This document shows positions 28,076 through 36,378 of a stretch of DNA of 64,000 nt, piece after piece. The notes under the pieces were generated by a model that saw nothing but the letters and a program-made list of their open reading frames with translations, was not told the origin of the DNA and searched no databases. Numbering within the stretch: position 1 is the stretch's first letter; each line of letters starts with the position of its first letter. This DNA is from Geobacter sp. SVR (GTDB lineage: Bacteria > Desulfobacterota > Desulfuromonadia > Geobacterales > Pseudopelobacteraceae), in assembly GCF_016865365.1 (NCBI RefSeq), contig NZ_AP024469.1, positions 3,254,501 to 3,318,500 of the forward strand. The letters are read 5' to 3'. A program made the translations under genes and the position numbers.

Positions 28076-28650
28076 CGGACGGAAAGGCGGCACCTGAGAT
28101 GCAGCACCTCGAACAGCACACAACAGTCGGCCTGATCGTCGTACTGACCGGGAACGGCAAGGGTAAAACCAGCTCGGCCCTGGGGATGGCGCTACGGGCC
28201 AGCGGTCACAGGAAGCGGGTCTGCATCATCCAGTTCATGAAGGGGGATCTCTACAGCGGGGAGATCGACGGCCTGAAATCGCTGCGCACCCTGGTCGAGT
28301 TCCATCAGACCGGCAAGGGTTTCTGCGGCATCCAGGGCAATCCCTACCCCTACCACGAGCATCGCGCCAATGCCCAGACCGCCATCGAACTCTCCCGAGA
28401 GAAGATCCGCTCGGGCCACTTCGATATCGTCATCCTGGATGAGATCAACAACGCCCTGAAACTCAGGCTGGTGGACCTGCCCCAGGTGCTGGAACTGATC
28501 GACAACAAGCCGCCGGAACTGCACCTGGTGCTTACCGGCAGGGACGCCCACCCGGAGGTCTGCGAGCGGGCCCATACCGTGACCGAAATGCGGGAAATTA
28601 AGCATGCCTATCGGGAGGGGATCGAACCGCAGGCTGGTATCGATTACTAG
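28072..28650 (+). CDS. cobO: Cob(I)alamin adenosyltransferase CobO/BtuR
   Basis: A 192-residue ATP:corrinoid adenosyltransferase that makes the upper ligand of coenzyme B12. It shows the P-loop TGNGKGKTSSA (26-36), IIQFMKG, FHQTGKGF, the LDEINNAL acidic strand and the LTGRDAHPEV end. Its ATG overlaps the stop of the EAL gene by four bases, so the two are translationally coupled, although no functional link is known. Other B12-dependent proteins, two radical SAM enzymes, are encoded later in the window. Confidence 0.95.
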   Translation: MTDGKAAPEMQHLEQHTTVGLIVVLTGNGKGKTSSALGMALRASGHRKRVCIIQFMKGDLYSGEIDGLKSLRTLVEFHQTGKGFCGIQGNPYPYHEHRANAQTAIELSREKIRSGHFDIVILDEINNALKLRLVDLPQVLELIDNKPPELHLVLTGRDAHPEVCERAHTVTEMREIKHAYREGIEPQAGIDY

Positions 28651-28652
28651 AA

Positions 28653-28772
28653 GGTTGTTGAAAAACGGGCATCTCGCCGCCGTCCTCGTCAGCCCTCTTG
28701 TGCGGCGTAGCGCTGCTACGCCTCCGCGGGACTTTCTGCGGGTGCGACGATCTACCCATTTTTGAACAACCC
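28653..28772. repeat. Inverted-repeat intergenic element
   Basis: GGTTGTTGAAAAACGGGCAT at the left and its near-complement ending in CCATTTTTGAACAACC at the right bound a 120-bp GC-rich segment with an inner GGCGTAGCGCTGCTACGCC hairpin. It lies right after the cobO stop and looks like a REP-type element. Confidence 0.55.
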
Positions 28773-28781
28773 GAGAATTTC

Positions 28782-28807
28782 AACAGTCTGCTAAGAGGCT
28801 GTTTTTT
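28782..28807 (+). terminator. Rho-independent terminator of the signalling-cobO operon
   Basis: AACAGTCT pairs with AGGCTGTT (one G-T pair) around the loop GCTAAG, followed by TTTTTT. It ends transcription from the kinase-EAL-cobO cluster. Confidence 0.8.
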
Positions 28808-28834
28808 TGCGCGACAGCAGGTTCAGGTAACTGT

Positions 28835-29011
28835 GCCGGAATCCGTGGCGCCGGACTGCCGGGGCGCCTGAAAGAAGCCGGGGCCCCAACGTCGCCGGGA
28901 TGCCTGGGTTATCGTAACGGCAGGCCCTCCGCCGAAATGTTCCAAACCGGCCGAAGAGCAAGGGCAGAGGCCTTTCAGGCGCTCCGGCGGGGAGGCGTCG
29001 CGGATTCCGGC
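28835..29011. repeat. Dispersed 177-bp element with terminal inverted repeats (copy A)
   Basis: Bounded by GCCGGAATCCG and CGGATTCCGGC. The interior has TGAAAGAAGCCGGGGCCCC and AACGTCGCCGGGATGC, then GCAAGGGCAGAGGCCTTTC, shared with the element at 42086 in opposite orientation and more loosely with the one at 18148. It has no coding potential. Confidence 0.75.
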
Positions 29012-29039
29012 GCGCCGGGAAAAAGCCGAGAGAGATCTT

Positions 29040-30173
29040 TCAAGCCCCGGCCTTCAGGCACAGTGCTGCATAGATCCGGGCCGCCGCAACCACCTCCTCG
29101 AATACCACCTGCTCATCAGGCGTATGGGCCGTCTCCAGTGATCCCGGCCCCAGGATCAGTGGCTTGACTCCGGCCGCATGGAACAGGTTGCCGTCCGAAT
29201 GGGAACGGAAGGCGTCCAGACGCAGGGGCAGTTCCAGCTGGGAATAGATATCGCCCAGGACCCGCGCCAGCAGGTTGTCCGTGCCCAGGCTGTAGCCGCG
29301 GGATGCGAAATCGAAGCTGACCTTCAGATCGAGGCCGGGGATGTGGTTGCCCGCTGTGGCGGCGATATCGGCAACGTCTCTCTGGAATGCCAGCGGATCC
29401 CTGTCCGGGGGCAGATGCAGATCGATCCAGGCCTCGCAGCGGTCCGGCACAACAAAACCTCCCCGCGACGAACTCAGCTCGCGGATCGAATAGACCACCT
29501 CCGATCGCTCCCGGTCGAACATGGCATGACGTCCGACATGCAGAAGCACCCTCAGCATCGATTCCACCGCATTGTGCCCCAGCTCGGGCAGGGATGAGTG
29601 GCTGCGGCGGCCCCGGGTAACAAAGCCGGCCTCCAGGTAGCCGTAATGGGCGAAACAGGCTGCCAGGCCGGTGGGTTCGCCGATCACAACGCAGGGGGGG
29701 CGGCAGGCCTGCAGAAAGGTGGCGCTGCCGTCGCCGTTCTCCTCCTCCCCCACCACCAGCAGAAGACCCACCGAAGGAAGCTCGTGCGCGGGGAGAGCCT
29801 CTGCCAGCGCCAGCCAGGCCTCCACCATGGCGGCGCAGCCCCCCTTCATGTCGCAACTGCCCAATCCGCGAACAAGGCCGTTTTCCTCACGGGGACCGAG
29901 CTCGTCCAGATCCCAGGCGGTCACCGTATCCACATGCCCCACCAGGTAAAGCCGCGGCTCCCCCTGCCCCATGGTCACCTGCAGATTGTAGCGGCCCTGT
30001 TCCACCTCCTGGCGTTCCACCCGGAAGCCCGCCCCGGTCAGCAGCGTCTCCAGGTAGAGCTGGACATCCTCCTCCTTACCCGAGGGGGAATAGATCTCCA
30101 GCATCTCCAGCAGGGTTTTCCTGAGCCTGCCCGGATCGACCGCTCCCCACAGTTTTTCGAGTTCGGCTGTCAC
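29040..30173 (-). CDS. M20 family metallopeptidase (ArgE/DapE/CPG2-like)
   Basis: A 377-residue zinc-dependent amidohydrolase. Metal and catalytic residues are visible: H80-V-D82 in VGHVDTV, D108 in GSCDMKGG, the GEEEN general base at 143-145, GEPTGL and a late His in ETAHTPDE. The central dimerisation domain lies at about residues 185-290. The substrate cannot be read from sequence; N-acetylated or aminoacylated amino acids are common in this family. Its start overlaps the end of the GNAT gene (four bases), suggesting acetylation and deacetylation of related metabolites. Confidence 0.88.
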   Translation of the reverse strand: MTAELEKLWGAVDPGRLRKTLLEMLEIYSPSGKEEDVQLYLETLLTGAGFRVERQEVEQGRYNLQVTMGQGEPRLYLVGHVDTVTAWDLDELGPREENGLVRGLGSCDMKGGCAAMVEAWLALAEALPAHELPSVGLLLVVGEEENGDGSATFLQACRPPCVVIGEPTGLAACFAHYGYLEAGFVTRGRRSHSSLPELGHNAVESMLRVLLHVGRHAMFDRERSEVVYSIRELSSSRGGFVVPDRCEAWIDLHLPPDRDPLAFQRDVADIAATAGNHIPGLDLKVSFDFASRGYSLGTDNLLARVLGDIYSQLELPLRLDAFRSHSDGNLFHAAGVKPLILGPGSLETAHTPDEQVVFEEVVAAARIYAALCLKAGA

Positions 30174-30682
30174 GCCCGTTTTTCCGACCGTTTCTTGGGT
30201 TTCAGAGACAGGTTGAGAGTCATGTAGACATGTTCCTGGATATGCCCGAATCCCTGTTTCTCGAAGAAATTGATGGCAGGCCGGTTGTCGGCCGACGTAT
30301 CGATGATAATCATCCGCACCCCCTGCTCTTTCATGCGGCGCTTGATCTCCCGGAACAGCCGGCTGCCCACCTGCCCCTTCTGGATGTCCGGGCGCACGCC
30401 CAGCCAGATCAGGTAGCCGTACTTCCAGGAGGAGCGCTGTTTTTTCACGGTGGTGCCCAGAGCGAATCCGAGAATCATGTCACCGGCTTCGGCCACGACA
30501 CACAGTTCGTTGTCCGTATTGAACAGCGTGGTGATCTCGTACTCGTCCCAGGTGCGGTAGAGGCTTTGGGAGTAGTTGGCGGTAAAAACCTGCTCCCCTA
30601 TGTGGAACACCTCCGGGATGTCGTCGATCGACATCTCACGGATGCGGGTGGTCTCGTCCCCCGCTGACAGCGCATCTGCCAT
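30170..30682 (-). CDS. GNAT-family N-acetyltransferase (RimI-like)
   Basis: A 170-residue acetyltransferase. The acetyl-CoA site is the WLGVRPDIQKGQVGSRLF stretch (motif A, Q-x-x-G-x-G/A type), followed by MIIIDTSADNRPAINFFEKQGF (motif B). The charged C-terminus (KPKKRSEKRA) may bind acidic partners. It is first in a two-gene unit with an M20 peptidase, whose start overlaps its stop. The substrate, a protein amino terminus, amino acid or small amine, is unknown. Confidence 0.88.
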   Translation of the reverse strand: MADALSAGDETTRIREMSIDDIPEVFHIGEQVFTANYSQSLYRTWDEYEITTLFNTDNELCVVAEAGDMILGFALGTTVKKQRSSWKYGYLIWLGVRPDIQKGQVGSRLFREIKRRMKEQGVRMIIIDTSADNRPAINFFEKQGFGHIQEHVYMTLNLSLKPKKRSEKRA

Positions 30683-30740
30683 GGCATGACCTCGTCGGAT
30701 GAATTGTGCCTTTGGCCCGCATCTGCGAATCCATTCTACA

Positions 30741-30768
30741 AGTATACCCTCTGATCGACCGCTGTCAT
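30741..30768 (-). promoter_or_regulatory. Sigma-70 promoter of the GNAT-peptidase operon
   Basis: On the minus strand ATGACA (30768-30763) and TATACT (30746-30741) are separated by 16 bases, about 55 bases before the GNAT start. Confidence 0.55.
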
Positions 30769-30913
30769 GGCGTCAGAGCATTCCGGCCGGCGATCTGCGG
30801 CACGGCAGCCGTACCCCATCCATGGCCGGAGGCTTTCCACTTCCGGGCGGCACAGCTCCGGAATACCGGCCAATTCCGCCTTTTTGCATGCATGGTCTCT
30901 GCCACCCCTCTCC

Positions 30914-30941
30914 TTGACCATAGCGCGGAAGTTGGTACCAT
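30914..30941 (+). promoter_or_regulatory. Sigma-70 promoter for the proline-rich outer-membrane protein
   Basis: TTGACC and TACCAT are separated by 16 bases. The start codon at 31062 lies about 120 bases downstream. Confidence 0.5.
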
Positions 30942-31061
30942 TTGGATAGAGGTGAAGACTGCGACCGGCGGCGTCAGCAATTACCGGAGCTGTCACCACG
31001 GCCGTTGCCGGCATGCTGTCCCGATACATCCGCACCACATGCCATGTACAAGGAGACCGTC

Positions 31062-31973
31062 ATGAAACTCACCCGTCCGCAATCGCTGCTGATCCTGCTT
31101 CTCGCCGCCGCCCTGACCGTCACTGCCCCAGCGGGCATGCGTGCTCAGGAGCAGTCCGCCCCGGGAGGAGCCGTTCAGGATGAGTATACCCCGACCCAAC
31201 CGCCGGAAGAGTCCGCGCCGGGCTCACTCATGGAAGAGCCCGGGCAGGCGCCCTCCATCAACGAACCGCCCCTGGCACCCACCCCCATACCTCCCTCGGA
31301 GGAATCGGCGCCCGGGTCCCCGCTGAACGAACCGGCTCCTGCTCCGCTTGCACCTGTCCCGGAACCGGCACCGGTGCCTGCACCGGCCCCTCTCACCCCT
31401 GCGCCCGGCTCCATGGATGAGGCAGCACCCGGGTCCGCCGTGCCGGAGGAAACCAAGGAAGAGTCGCCGCACCGGCCGAAACCGACCAGCTACCTGCTGC
31501 TCAAGGGTGGCTTCTACGCCCCCAAGCATGGGGTGGCAATGGACAAACTGGGTGGTGCGGGTGAACTTGCGGTCGGTCAGTACATCCTGCCGGCACTGGC
31601 CGTGGAACTCGGTGCCGGTTACTTCCAAACCAAGAACTCACCGGCTGCGCCTCAAGGCACGCTGCTGCGGATCGTGCCGGTCGTGGCGACCGGCAAGGCG
31701 ATCCTGCCGCTCGGCGCCTTCGAACCGTACGGCCTGTTCGGCATCGGCGCTTACATCGCGGACCTGGATGTACACGGAACTGTAAACAATTTTTCAGGAT
31801 CGACCGAAGTCGCCTTCGGCCTGCACGCCGGCGGCGGTTTCAACCTCGACGTCGCCAGGAACATGTTCGTGGGTGCAGAAGGCAAATACCTCTGGTCCAA
31901 GCCTGAATTCGGAGGCCGGGACATCAGGCTGGACGGCTTCATCAGCACGCTGAACGTCGGATTCAGGTTCTGA
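31062..31973 (+). CDS. Exported protein with Pro-rich repeats and outer-membrane barrel
   Basis: A 303-residue protein starting at the ATG after AAGGAGACC. A signal peptide (residues 1-29, ending AGMRA-Q) is followed by about 110 residues rich in Pro, Glu and Ala, with repeated SAPG[GS] and EESAPGS phrases and a run of P-A-P-x units. The last about 160 residues form alternating strands typical of an eight-stranded OmpA/OmpX-like barrel, ending FISTLNVGFRF with terminal Phe. The Pro-rich segment may span the periplasm or surface. No OmpA-type peptidoglycan domain is present. Function is unknown. Confidence 0.75.
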   Translation: MKLTRPQSLLILLLAAALTVTAPAGMRAQEQSAPGGAVQDEYTPTQPPEESAPGSLMEEPGQAPSINEPPLAPTPIPPSEESAPGSPLNEPAPAPLAPVPEPAPVPAPAPLTPAPGSMDEAAPGSAVPEETKEESPHRPKPTSYLLLKGGFYAPKHGVAMDKLGGAGELAVGQYILPALAVELGAGYFQTKNSPAAPQGTLLRIVPVVATGKAILPLGAFEPYGLFGIGAYIADLDVHGTVNNFSGSTEVAFGLHAGGGFNLDVARNMFVGAEGKYLWSKPEFGGRDIRLDGFISTLNVGFRF

Positions 31974-32043
31974 TGAACAGCCCGTCCGGCAGCATGGAGG
32001 CGGCTCGCCGTAAAACCATCGGGCCGCCGGAAAGGAGAATCAC

Positions 32044-32193
32044 ATGTTGTGGACCATTGTCGTAGTACTGCTGGTCCTGTGGGCAATCGGGCTGGTGACG
32101 AGCTACACCATGGGCGGCTTGATTCATATCCTGCTGGTGGTTGCCATCATCGTGGTGCTGCTCAACGTTATCCAGGGAAGACGCCCTTTGTGA
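32044..32193 (+). CDS. lmo0937-family small membrane protein (49 aa)
   Basis: A 49-residue protein with two hydrophobic helices (3-20 and 26-42) around SYTMGGLIH, ending IQGRRPL. This is the recognisable lmo0937/DUF5670 pattern: MLWTI, LVTSYTMGG, IHILLV and a basic end. AAAGGAGA precedes the ATG. Such proteins are widespread, often linked to stress or outer-membrane genes, and have no proven role. It lies 70 bases after the proline-rich barrel gene. Confidence 0.85.
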   Translation: MLWTIVVVLLVLWAIGLVTSYTMGGLIHILLVVAIIVVLLNVIQGRRPL

Positions 32194-32288
32194 CGCACCT
32201 TCCCGCTCTTTCGCTCCGGGGAGCATTCCCCCCGGAGCCATCAAGGCATGAAGGCAATAGCCAGCGGGCTCACGACCGCTGGACGGCC

Positions 32289-32654
32289 ATGAAAGACATC
32301 GCATGCGCGGCAGCGGCTGCAGTGGTGCTGGGGGCGGCCTCCGGGCCGGCGGCCGTCCCCGGCGGATTCCCCACCCCGGATGCCGGCCGCTCGATACGGC
32401 AGCCGGCACTTTATGCATACGAAGCCTACAGCAGCGGAAGCAGGTATTACATCGACCACAGGGGAATAGCGCCTGGAACCGGGAGCGTCCCCGACGCCAC
32501 GGATTCGGGGACGCTGCCGCACCAGGAGCCCCTGCCCCACCAGGAACCGCTGCCCCGCCAGGCGCCGCTGCCGTCCCAGGCACCGCTGCCCTCCCAACCG
32601 CAGACACAGCCACCCGGGCCACCCGGCGGCGGATACCCACCACGCGGGCAGTAG
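32289..32654 (+). CDS. Proline/glutamine-rich exported protein with tandem repeats
   Basis: A 121-residue product beginning with an Ala-rich signal-like segment (MKDIACAAAAAVVLGAASG). The mature part carries an ALYAYEAYSSGSRYYIDHRG segment and then five tandem six-residue repeats of the form P-L-P-x-Q-x, ending in Gly/Pro. A ribosome site is weak, so the start is uncertain. No family is recognised. The repeats suggest an extended, possibly surface-associated linker. Confidence 0.5.
   Translation: MKDIACAAAAAVVLGAASGPAAVPGGFPTPDAGRSIRQPALYAYEAYSSGSRYYIDHRGIAPGTGSVPDATDSGTLPHQEPLPHQEPLPRQAPLPSQAPLPSQPQTQPPGPPGGGYPPRGQ
32513..32602 (+). repeat. Five tandem 18-bp coding repeats
   Basis: Units of the type CTGCCGCACCAGGAGCCC, in frame, each encoding L-P-x-Q-x-P. 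The copies differ at third positions, so they are not a fresh expansion. Confidence 0.7.
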
Positions 32655-32699
32655 CCTTTTTTTGTCCCCGGCATGGGGCAGCCTCCTGAAGGAGCCATT

Positions 32700-32729
32700 A
32701 TGCATGGCCAACACGGTAACCGACGATGA
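32700..32729 (+). CDS. Possible 9-aa leader peptide overlapping the next gene
   Basis: AAGGAG is spaced five bases from ATG at 32700. The frame encodes MHGQHGNRR and its TGA overlaps the ATG at 32726 (ATGA). The downstream gene has no ribosome site of its own, so it may depend on this leader by reinitiation. Confidence 0.35.
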   Translation: MHGQHGNRR

Positions 32730-33220
32730 AGCTCTCCGGTATGGCGCGGGAAAACCGTTCCGGTGCGGCGAGCGGAAAAACGACAGCGGTTCCCTATGTG
32801 AGGCGTCGCTGTCGCCTGCTCGCCTATGGAGCGGTACTGTTGGCGCAGGTTACCGCGGTTTCTGCCATGGATCGCTCCATCTGCGCTCCGGATTCGGGAG
32901 TCACGCTGCATCCGGACGGGCAGCTCAATTCCTGCGTTGCCCGGGAGCCGGTCACCGTAAAGGATGTCAAATGCAACAGCTACTCCCTGATCAGTTTTCA
33001 TGAGAACGGCCAGCTCAGGCATTGCGTCCTGCGTGAGAACTACTCCTACGGCCCGATCGTCTGCAACCAGCCCGCCACCATCAGTTTCTACAGCTCCGGC
33101 CAGCTGGAAACCTGCGACCTGGCCAAGCCGGTGCAGATCGAGGGGGTCGACTGCAACCAGGGTGAAACCATCTCGTTTTTCGAAAACGGAACGTTGCGAT
33201 CGTGCGGCCGGCCTTTATGA
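32726..33220 (+). CDS. Exported protein with four cysteine-ended FxxxGxLxxC repeats
   Basis: A 164-residue protein. After a basic lead (about 30 residues) and a hydrophobic signal (LLAYGAVLLAQVTAVSA) come four copies of a 28-30-residue repeat, each ending in the phrase [FY/L]-x-x-x-G-x-L-x-x-C: LHPDGQLNSC, FHENGQLRHC, FYSSGQLETC, FFENGTLRSC. The spacers carry another Cys (KC, VC, DC), giving a regular two-Cys pattern per repeat. It recalls MORN-like repeats but is exported. Function is unknown. Confidence 0.6.
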   Translation: MKLSGMARENRSGAASGKTTAVPYVRRRCRLLAYGAVLLAQVTAVSAMDRSICAPDSGVTLHPDGQLNSCVAREPVTVKDVKCNSYSLISFHENGQLRHCVLRENYSYGPIVCNQPATISFYSSGQLETCDLAKPVQIEGVDCNQGETISFFENGTLRSCGRPL

Positions 33221-33257
33221 TTCGGTACAATGCAGCAGGTGGGAACGGACTGAGGGG

Positions 33258-35270
33258 CTATATCGCCTGGAGCACCTTTGACGACAGGAATACCCGTACG
33301 ACCTGTGGATCGAAATGGATACCCGCCAGCGAACGGAGATGCGCCCTGACCTTTTTGACCGGCCAGGTATCCCGGTAGGGACGGTCGGACCGGAGGGCGT
33401 CCCAGGCATCCACCACCGAAAAGATGCGGGCGGCCAGCGGGATCTGCTCCCCCTTGAGGCCAAAGGGATAGCCGCTCCCGTCCCACCGTTCGTGATGGTG
33501 ATAGGGGATGTCCAGCGCCGATCGAAGGTAGCGGATCGGAGCCAGCATCTCGTAGGCCAATATGGGATGGCGTTTCATCACTTCCCACTCCTCCTCGGTC
33601 AATTTGCCGGGCTTGAGCAGGATTCCATCAGGAATGCCCATCTTGCCGATATCGTGTAAAAGAGCGCCCCAGCGGACATGCACCAGCTCGGCCTCGGTCA
33701 TTCCGAAACCGCGCGCCAATTCGACGGTGATATTGGTCACCCGCTGCGAATGCCCCTCGGTTTCCCGATCGCGCATATCCAGGGCGCGCGACCACCCCTC
33801 GATGGTGGCGTCATAGGCCAGGGCAAGCTCGGTGTTGGAACGCTGCAGGTGGTCGAACATCAGGGCGTTGTCTATGGCAATGGCTGCCTGTTCCGCCAGG
33901 GCACCGAGGTATTCGAACCAGTCCTCGTGGCGCCCCAGGTGAGTACGGTGGAAAATTTCCAGCACCCCCTTGACCTCTCCTTTTGCTATCAGCGGCACGC
34001 CGAAATAGCTGGTGAAGTTCTCTTCGGCCAGCTCGCGCTTGCTGAAGAGATCCTCCCCCGATTCGTTCAGATCGGGCACGTTCACGATTTCGCGTTCCAG
34101 TGCCGCCACCCCGGCGTAGCCCTCCCCCAGCCGTAATTTGGACTGTTCATAGCCGGTGGTGTGAAATCCGCGCCCTGCGGCGTACTCCAGGGTCTGGGAG
34201 GTGGGTTTGAACAGCAGCACGCCGGCCGCATCCACCCGCAGCTGGGCTAACAGATGGGTGAGCAGGGTGGAAAGGCTGATACGCATGTCAAAGCTGGAGG
34301 TGATGGCCCGGTCGATCTCGCTCAAGGCCTTCAGATATTCCACCTGGCGCCGGACCCTTTTTTCAGCCCTTTTCAAACTGCTGATATCGGCATACGTCAC
34401 CACCACCTGCCGCAACTGGTCTTCTTCTCCGTACAGCGGGTAAGCGTTCACCAGCATCCAGTGGTCCTCACTTTCGCCGCTGTCCAGCCCCATGATAAAA
34501 TTTTTCAGCACCTCGCCGCTGGTGGCCACCCTGTTGACCGGCAGTTCCCTAGCCGGCATTGGGGTGCCGTCTTCGCGCAGGAAATGCCAGGCAGGATCGT
34601 CGGCGTCTCTGCCCAGCATCTGGTCCGGCGTAAATCCCAGCAGCAGCGAAGCCTCGGGGTTGCACAGCCGGATGCTGGAATCGGCCGCATGCACGACCAC
34701 GCCCACCGGAAGGTGCTCGAACAACAGCCAGTGTTCCTTTTCGCGGGCCCACAGGGCCGCCTCGGCCAGCTTCCGGTCGGTGATGTCGCGGATGTTGCAC
34801 TGGATGACCTTTTCGTCACCCACCCGATAGACGTTGCTGACGAACTCCACCTGCACCAGATGGCCGTCCCTGGCCCTGAGGGGGAGGTTGTCGTAGCGGA
34901 GGTAACCCTCTTTCCTGAGCTTTTCAAAGGCCAGGTTGCATGCCTCGACATCCTCGAAAGGGCCGATCTCGCACAAGTGCTTGTGCAAGACCTCGTCGAG
35001 CGTATAGCCCAACAGCTCCAGCAGGTAGGGATTGGCGTCGGTGATGGTGCTCGTGTCGGGGTCGAGAATCAGGATGCCGTCCTGCGCCGTCTCGAACAGG
35101 CGGCGATACCTGAGCTCCGACCACTCCAGGGCCTGCTCCGGCGTGGGTCCTTTGCCGCTCCGTTTCAACGCCGGAGAGGCCGGCTGTTCGTGTTCCTTGC
35201 CCCCCCTGCCCGGCGTCTGGCTCCTGCCGGAGGACCTGCCAGTGCGAGTGGAACGTACTGGTCGCTTCAT
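33258..35270 (-). CDS. PAS-PAS-GAF-HD-GYP cyclic-dinucleotide phosphodiesterase
   Basis: A 670-residue soluble protein. A basic, low-complexity N-terminus (1-45) is followed by PAS1 at about 50-170, PAS2 175-305, GAF 320-480 and HD-GYP 495-665. The catalytic set is intact: H539-D540 in [11 protein letters not shown], then [13 protein letters not shown] with G600-Y601-P602 and [15 protein letters not shown]. This class hydrolyses c-di-GMP or, in some Geobacter relatives, related cyclic dinucleotides. It is transcribed alone. Its likely inputs are the ligands of the PAS and GAF domains, which cannot be named. Confidence 0.92.
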   Translation of the reverse strand: MKRPVRSTRTGRSSGRSQTPGRGGKEHEQPASPALKRSGKGPTPEQALEWSELRYRRLFETAQDGILILDPDTSTITDANPYLLELLGYTLDEVLHKHLCEIGPFEDVEACNLAFEKLRKEGYLRYDNLPLRARDGHLVQVEFVSNVYRVGDEKVIQCNIRDITDRKLAEAALWAREKEHWLLFEHLPVGVVVHAADSSIRLCNPEASLLLGFTPDQMLGRDADDPAWHFLREDGTPMPARELPVNRVATSGEVLKNFIMGLDSGESEDHWMLVNAYPLYGEEDQLRQVVVTYADISSLKRAEKRVRRQVEYLKALSEIDRAITSSFDMRISLSTLLTHLLAQLRVDAAGVLLFKPTSQTLEYAAGRGFHTTGYEQSKLRLGEGYAGVAALEREIVNVPDLNESGEDLFSKRELAEENFTSYFGVPLIAKGEVKGVLEIFHRTHLGRHEDWFEYLGALAEQAAIAIDNALMFDHLQRSNTELALAYDATIEGWSRALDMRDRETEGHSQRVTNITVELARGFGMTEAELVHVRWGALLHDIGKMGIPDGILLKPGKLTEEEWEVMKRHPILAYEMLAPIRYLRSALDIPYHHHERWDGSGYPFGLKGEQIPLAARIFSVVDAWDALRSDRPYRDTWPVKKVRAHLRSLAGIHFDPQVVRVFLSSKVLQAI

Positions 35271-35299
35271 GCTTTCTCCCGGTTCCTGCTCGTTCGGGT

Positions 35300-35326
35300 G
35301 GCCCGAAGGAGATCACCCTTCGGGCC
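35300..35326. terminator. Perfect 10-bp hairpin upstream of the HD-GYP gene
   Basis: GGCCCGAAGG and CCTTCGGGCC flank a seven-base loop. It lies between the stop of a small minus-strand ORF and the start of the HD-GYP gene. There is no T run on either strand, so it may be a regulatory hairpin instead. Confidence 0.45.
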
Positions 35327-35336
35327 GCTATCGGCA

Positions 35337-35513
35337 TCAGCGGGTGAGCTCGCTTCTGGCCCGTACCCTCACCACCCAGGCGTGTCCGGTCTCTTTCCGG
35401 TGATTGGTTCCGGCCTGGTCCGCCACGGTCTTGCTCTGCAGCCAGTCAGTCAGCGCCCCGCATCCGTCCGTGCACTCGGGAAGGTATTCATGATCGGTAT
35501 TATCGAGATCCAT
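35337..35513 (-). CDS. Small protein, 58 aa, unknown function
   Basis: Begins at 35513 after CAGGAGCG. It encodes a polar peptide with C-x-x-x-C (CTDGC at 14-18) in an acidic lead, then a basic end (KETGHAWVVRVRARSELTR). No family is recognised. It follows another small cysteine-containing ORF in the same direction, and both could belong to one transcript. The ribosome site and conserved-looking composition support it, but nothing else does. Confidence 0.45.
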   Translation of the reverse strand: MDLDNTDHEYLPECTDGCGALTDWLQSKTVADQAGTNHRKETGHAWVVRVRARSELTR

Positions 35514-35550
35514 GATTTCGCTCCTGCAGATCCGAACCGGCCATCCGTTT

Positions 35551-35763
35551 TCACGGTTCGCCGCGGGGGTTGCTCATGTTCGAAGATTTGATCGGTTCCA
35601 GGGGATTGCTGTCGTCCTCCTGGGGCCAGCGCCGCAGGCAGTAGAGACACTCCTTGGCCCCGTGCGGAATGGTGTCCCGCAGCTGCTCGTGTTCCCTGAG
35701 CTCTCCGCATCGCTTCGGCACCGGATACTGATGGACAGTGCCGTTCTTGACGAAATACATCAT
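35551..35763 (-). CDS. Small CxxC-containing protein, 70 aa
   Basis: A 70-residue frame with GGAGG five bases before tandem ATG codons at 35763. It begins MMYFVKNGTVHQYPVPKRCG and contains a CLYC motif at 39-42 plus Cys19, which could bind a metal ion. The C-terminal 25 residues are polar. I do not recognise a family. It lies downstream of the YqjD/YqjE-like operon but beyond a terminator, so it is probably expressed on its own. Confidence 0.5.
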   Translation of the reverse strand: MMYFVKNGTVHQYPVPKRCGELREHEQLRDTIPHGAKECLYCLRRWPQEDDSNPLEPIKSSNMSNPRGEP

Positions 35764-35848
35764 GGTGGCCTCCTGGGTATCGCCGTTGTGCCATGTACCA
35801 CTCCGGATCCGGTCCGCCATACCGGCAGACCGTCCTGGTGCGCGGCAG

Positions 35849-35876
35849 AAAGACAAAGGGGGCAGAAAATGCCCCC
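35849..35876 (-). terminator. Terminator of the YqjD/YqjE-like operon
   Basis: Read on the minus strand: GGGGGCA, loop TTTTC, TGCCCCC, then TTTGTCTTT. It lies about 105 bases after the last gene of that operon. Confidence 0.65.
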
Positions 35877-35981
35877 GATGTTCCAGACCTCACATCAGCT
35901 GTAAAGGTGAGTCATGGCAGCAATGGCGGGAGAAGAAACGTCTGCAGATGATCGGTCGCTGTTCACCCGGCCGCTCCGCTC

Positions 35982-36323
35982 TCAGCGGAAGTATTCCCGA
36001 GCCACATCGCTCAGCGCATTGACGATGGGCTGGGCGTAACGGTTGGTCGGACGTGCCTGGCGGGTGACGGAACCCAGCAGGAGGCCTACACCCAGTCCGG
36101 TTCCCAGGGCAATCAGCGTTGTTTTGCCCGGATTTTCGCGACTGTACACCATCAACTGGTCGTACCTTCCGCTTACCTCGCGGGAGGTCTTTTCATAGGC
36201 TTCACTCACGGCCCGTCTGGTTTTATCGTACATGTCCGATGCCTGCTGCTGCACCCTCTGTCCAGCTTCCATGGTTTCCTCCTTGGTGGGGAATGGTGAT
36301 GGGGATCTCTGTTCAGTTTCCAT
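35982..36323 (-). CDS. YqjD/ElaB-like (DUF883) membrane protein
   Basis: A 113-residue product with a helical charged front (QQASDMYDKTRRAVSEAYEKTSREVSGRYDQLMVYSRENPGKTTL) and a single C-terminal glycine-zipper membrane helix (IALGTGLGVGLLLGSV), then an amphipathic tail. This is the ElaB/YqjD layout; such proteins tether stationary-phase ribosomes or stress factors to the inner membrane in E. coli. Two in-frame ATGs, at 36323 and 36272, each have an almost identical AAGGAG(G)AAACC site, so two forms of 113 and 96 residues are possible. It is last in a four-gene unit. Confidence 0.7.
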   Translation of the reverse strand: METEQRSPSPFPTKEETMEAGQRVQQQASDMYDKTRRAVSEAYEKTSREVSGRYDQLMVYSRENPGKTTLIALGTGLGVGLLLGSVTRQARPTNRYAQPIVNALSDVAREYFR

Positions 36324-36378
36324 GGTTTCTCCTTATGAAAGGAAGGTAGCTCTTCGGGCCGAGAGAGCCCGAGAGAGG

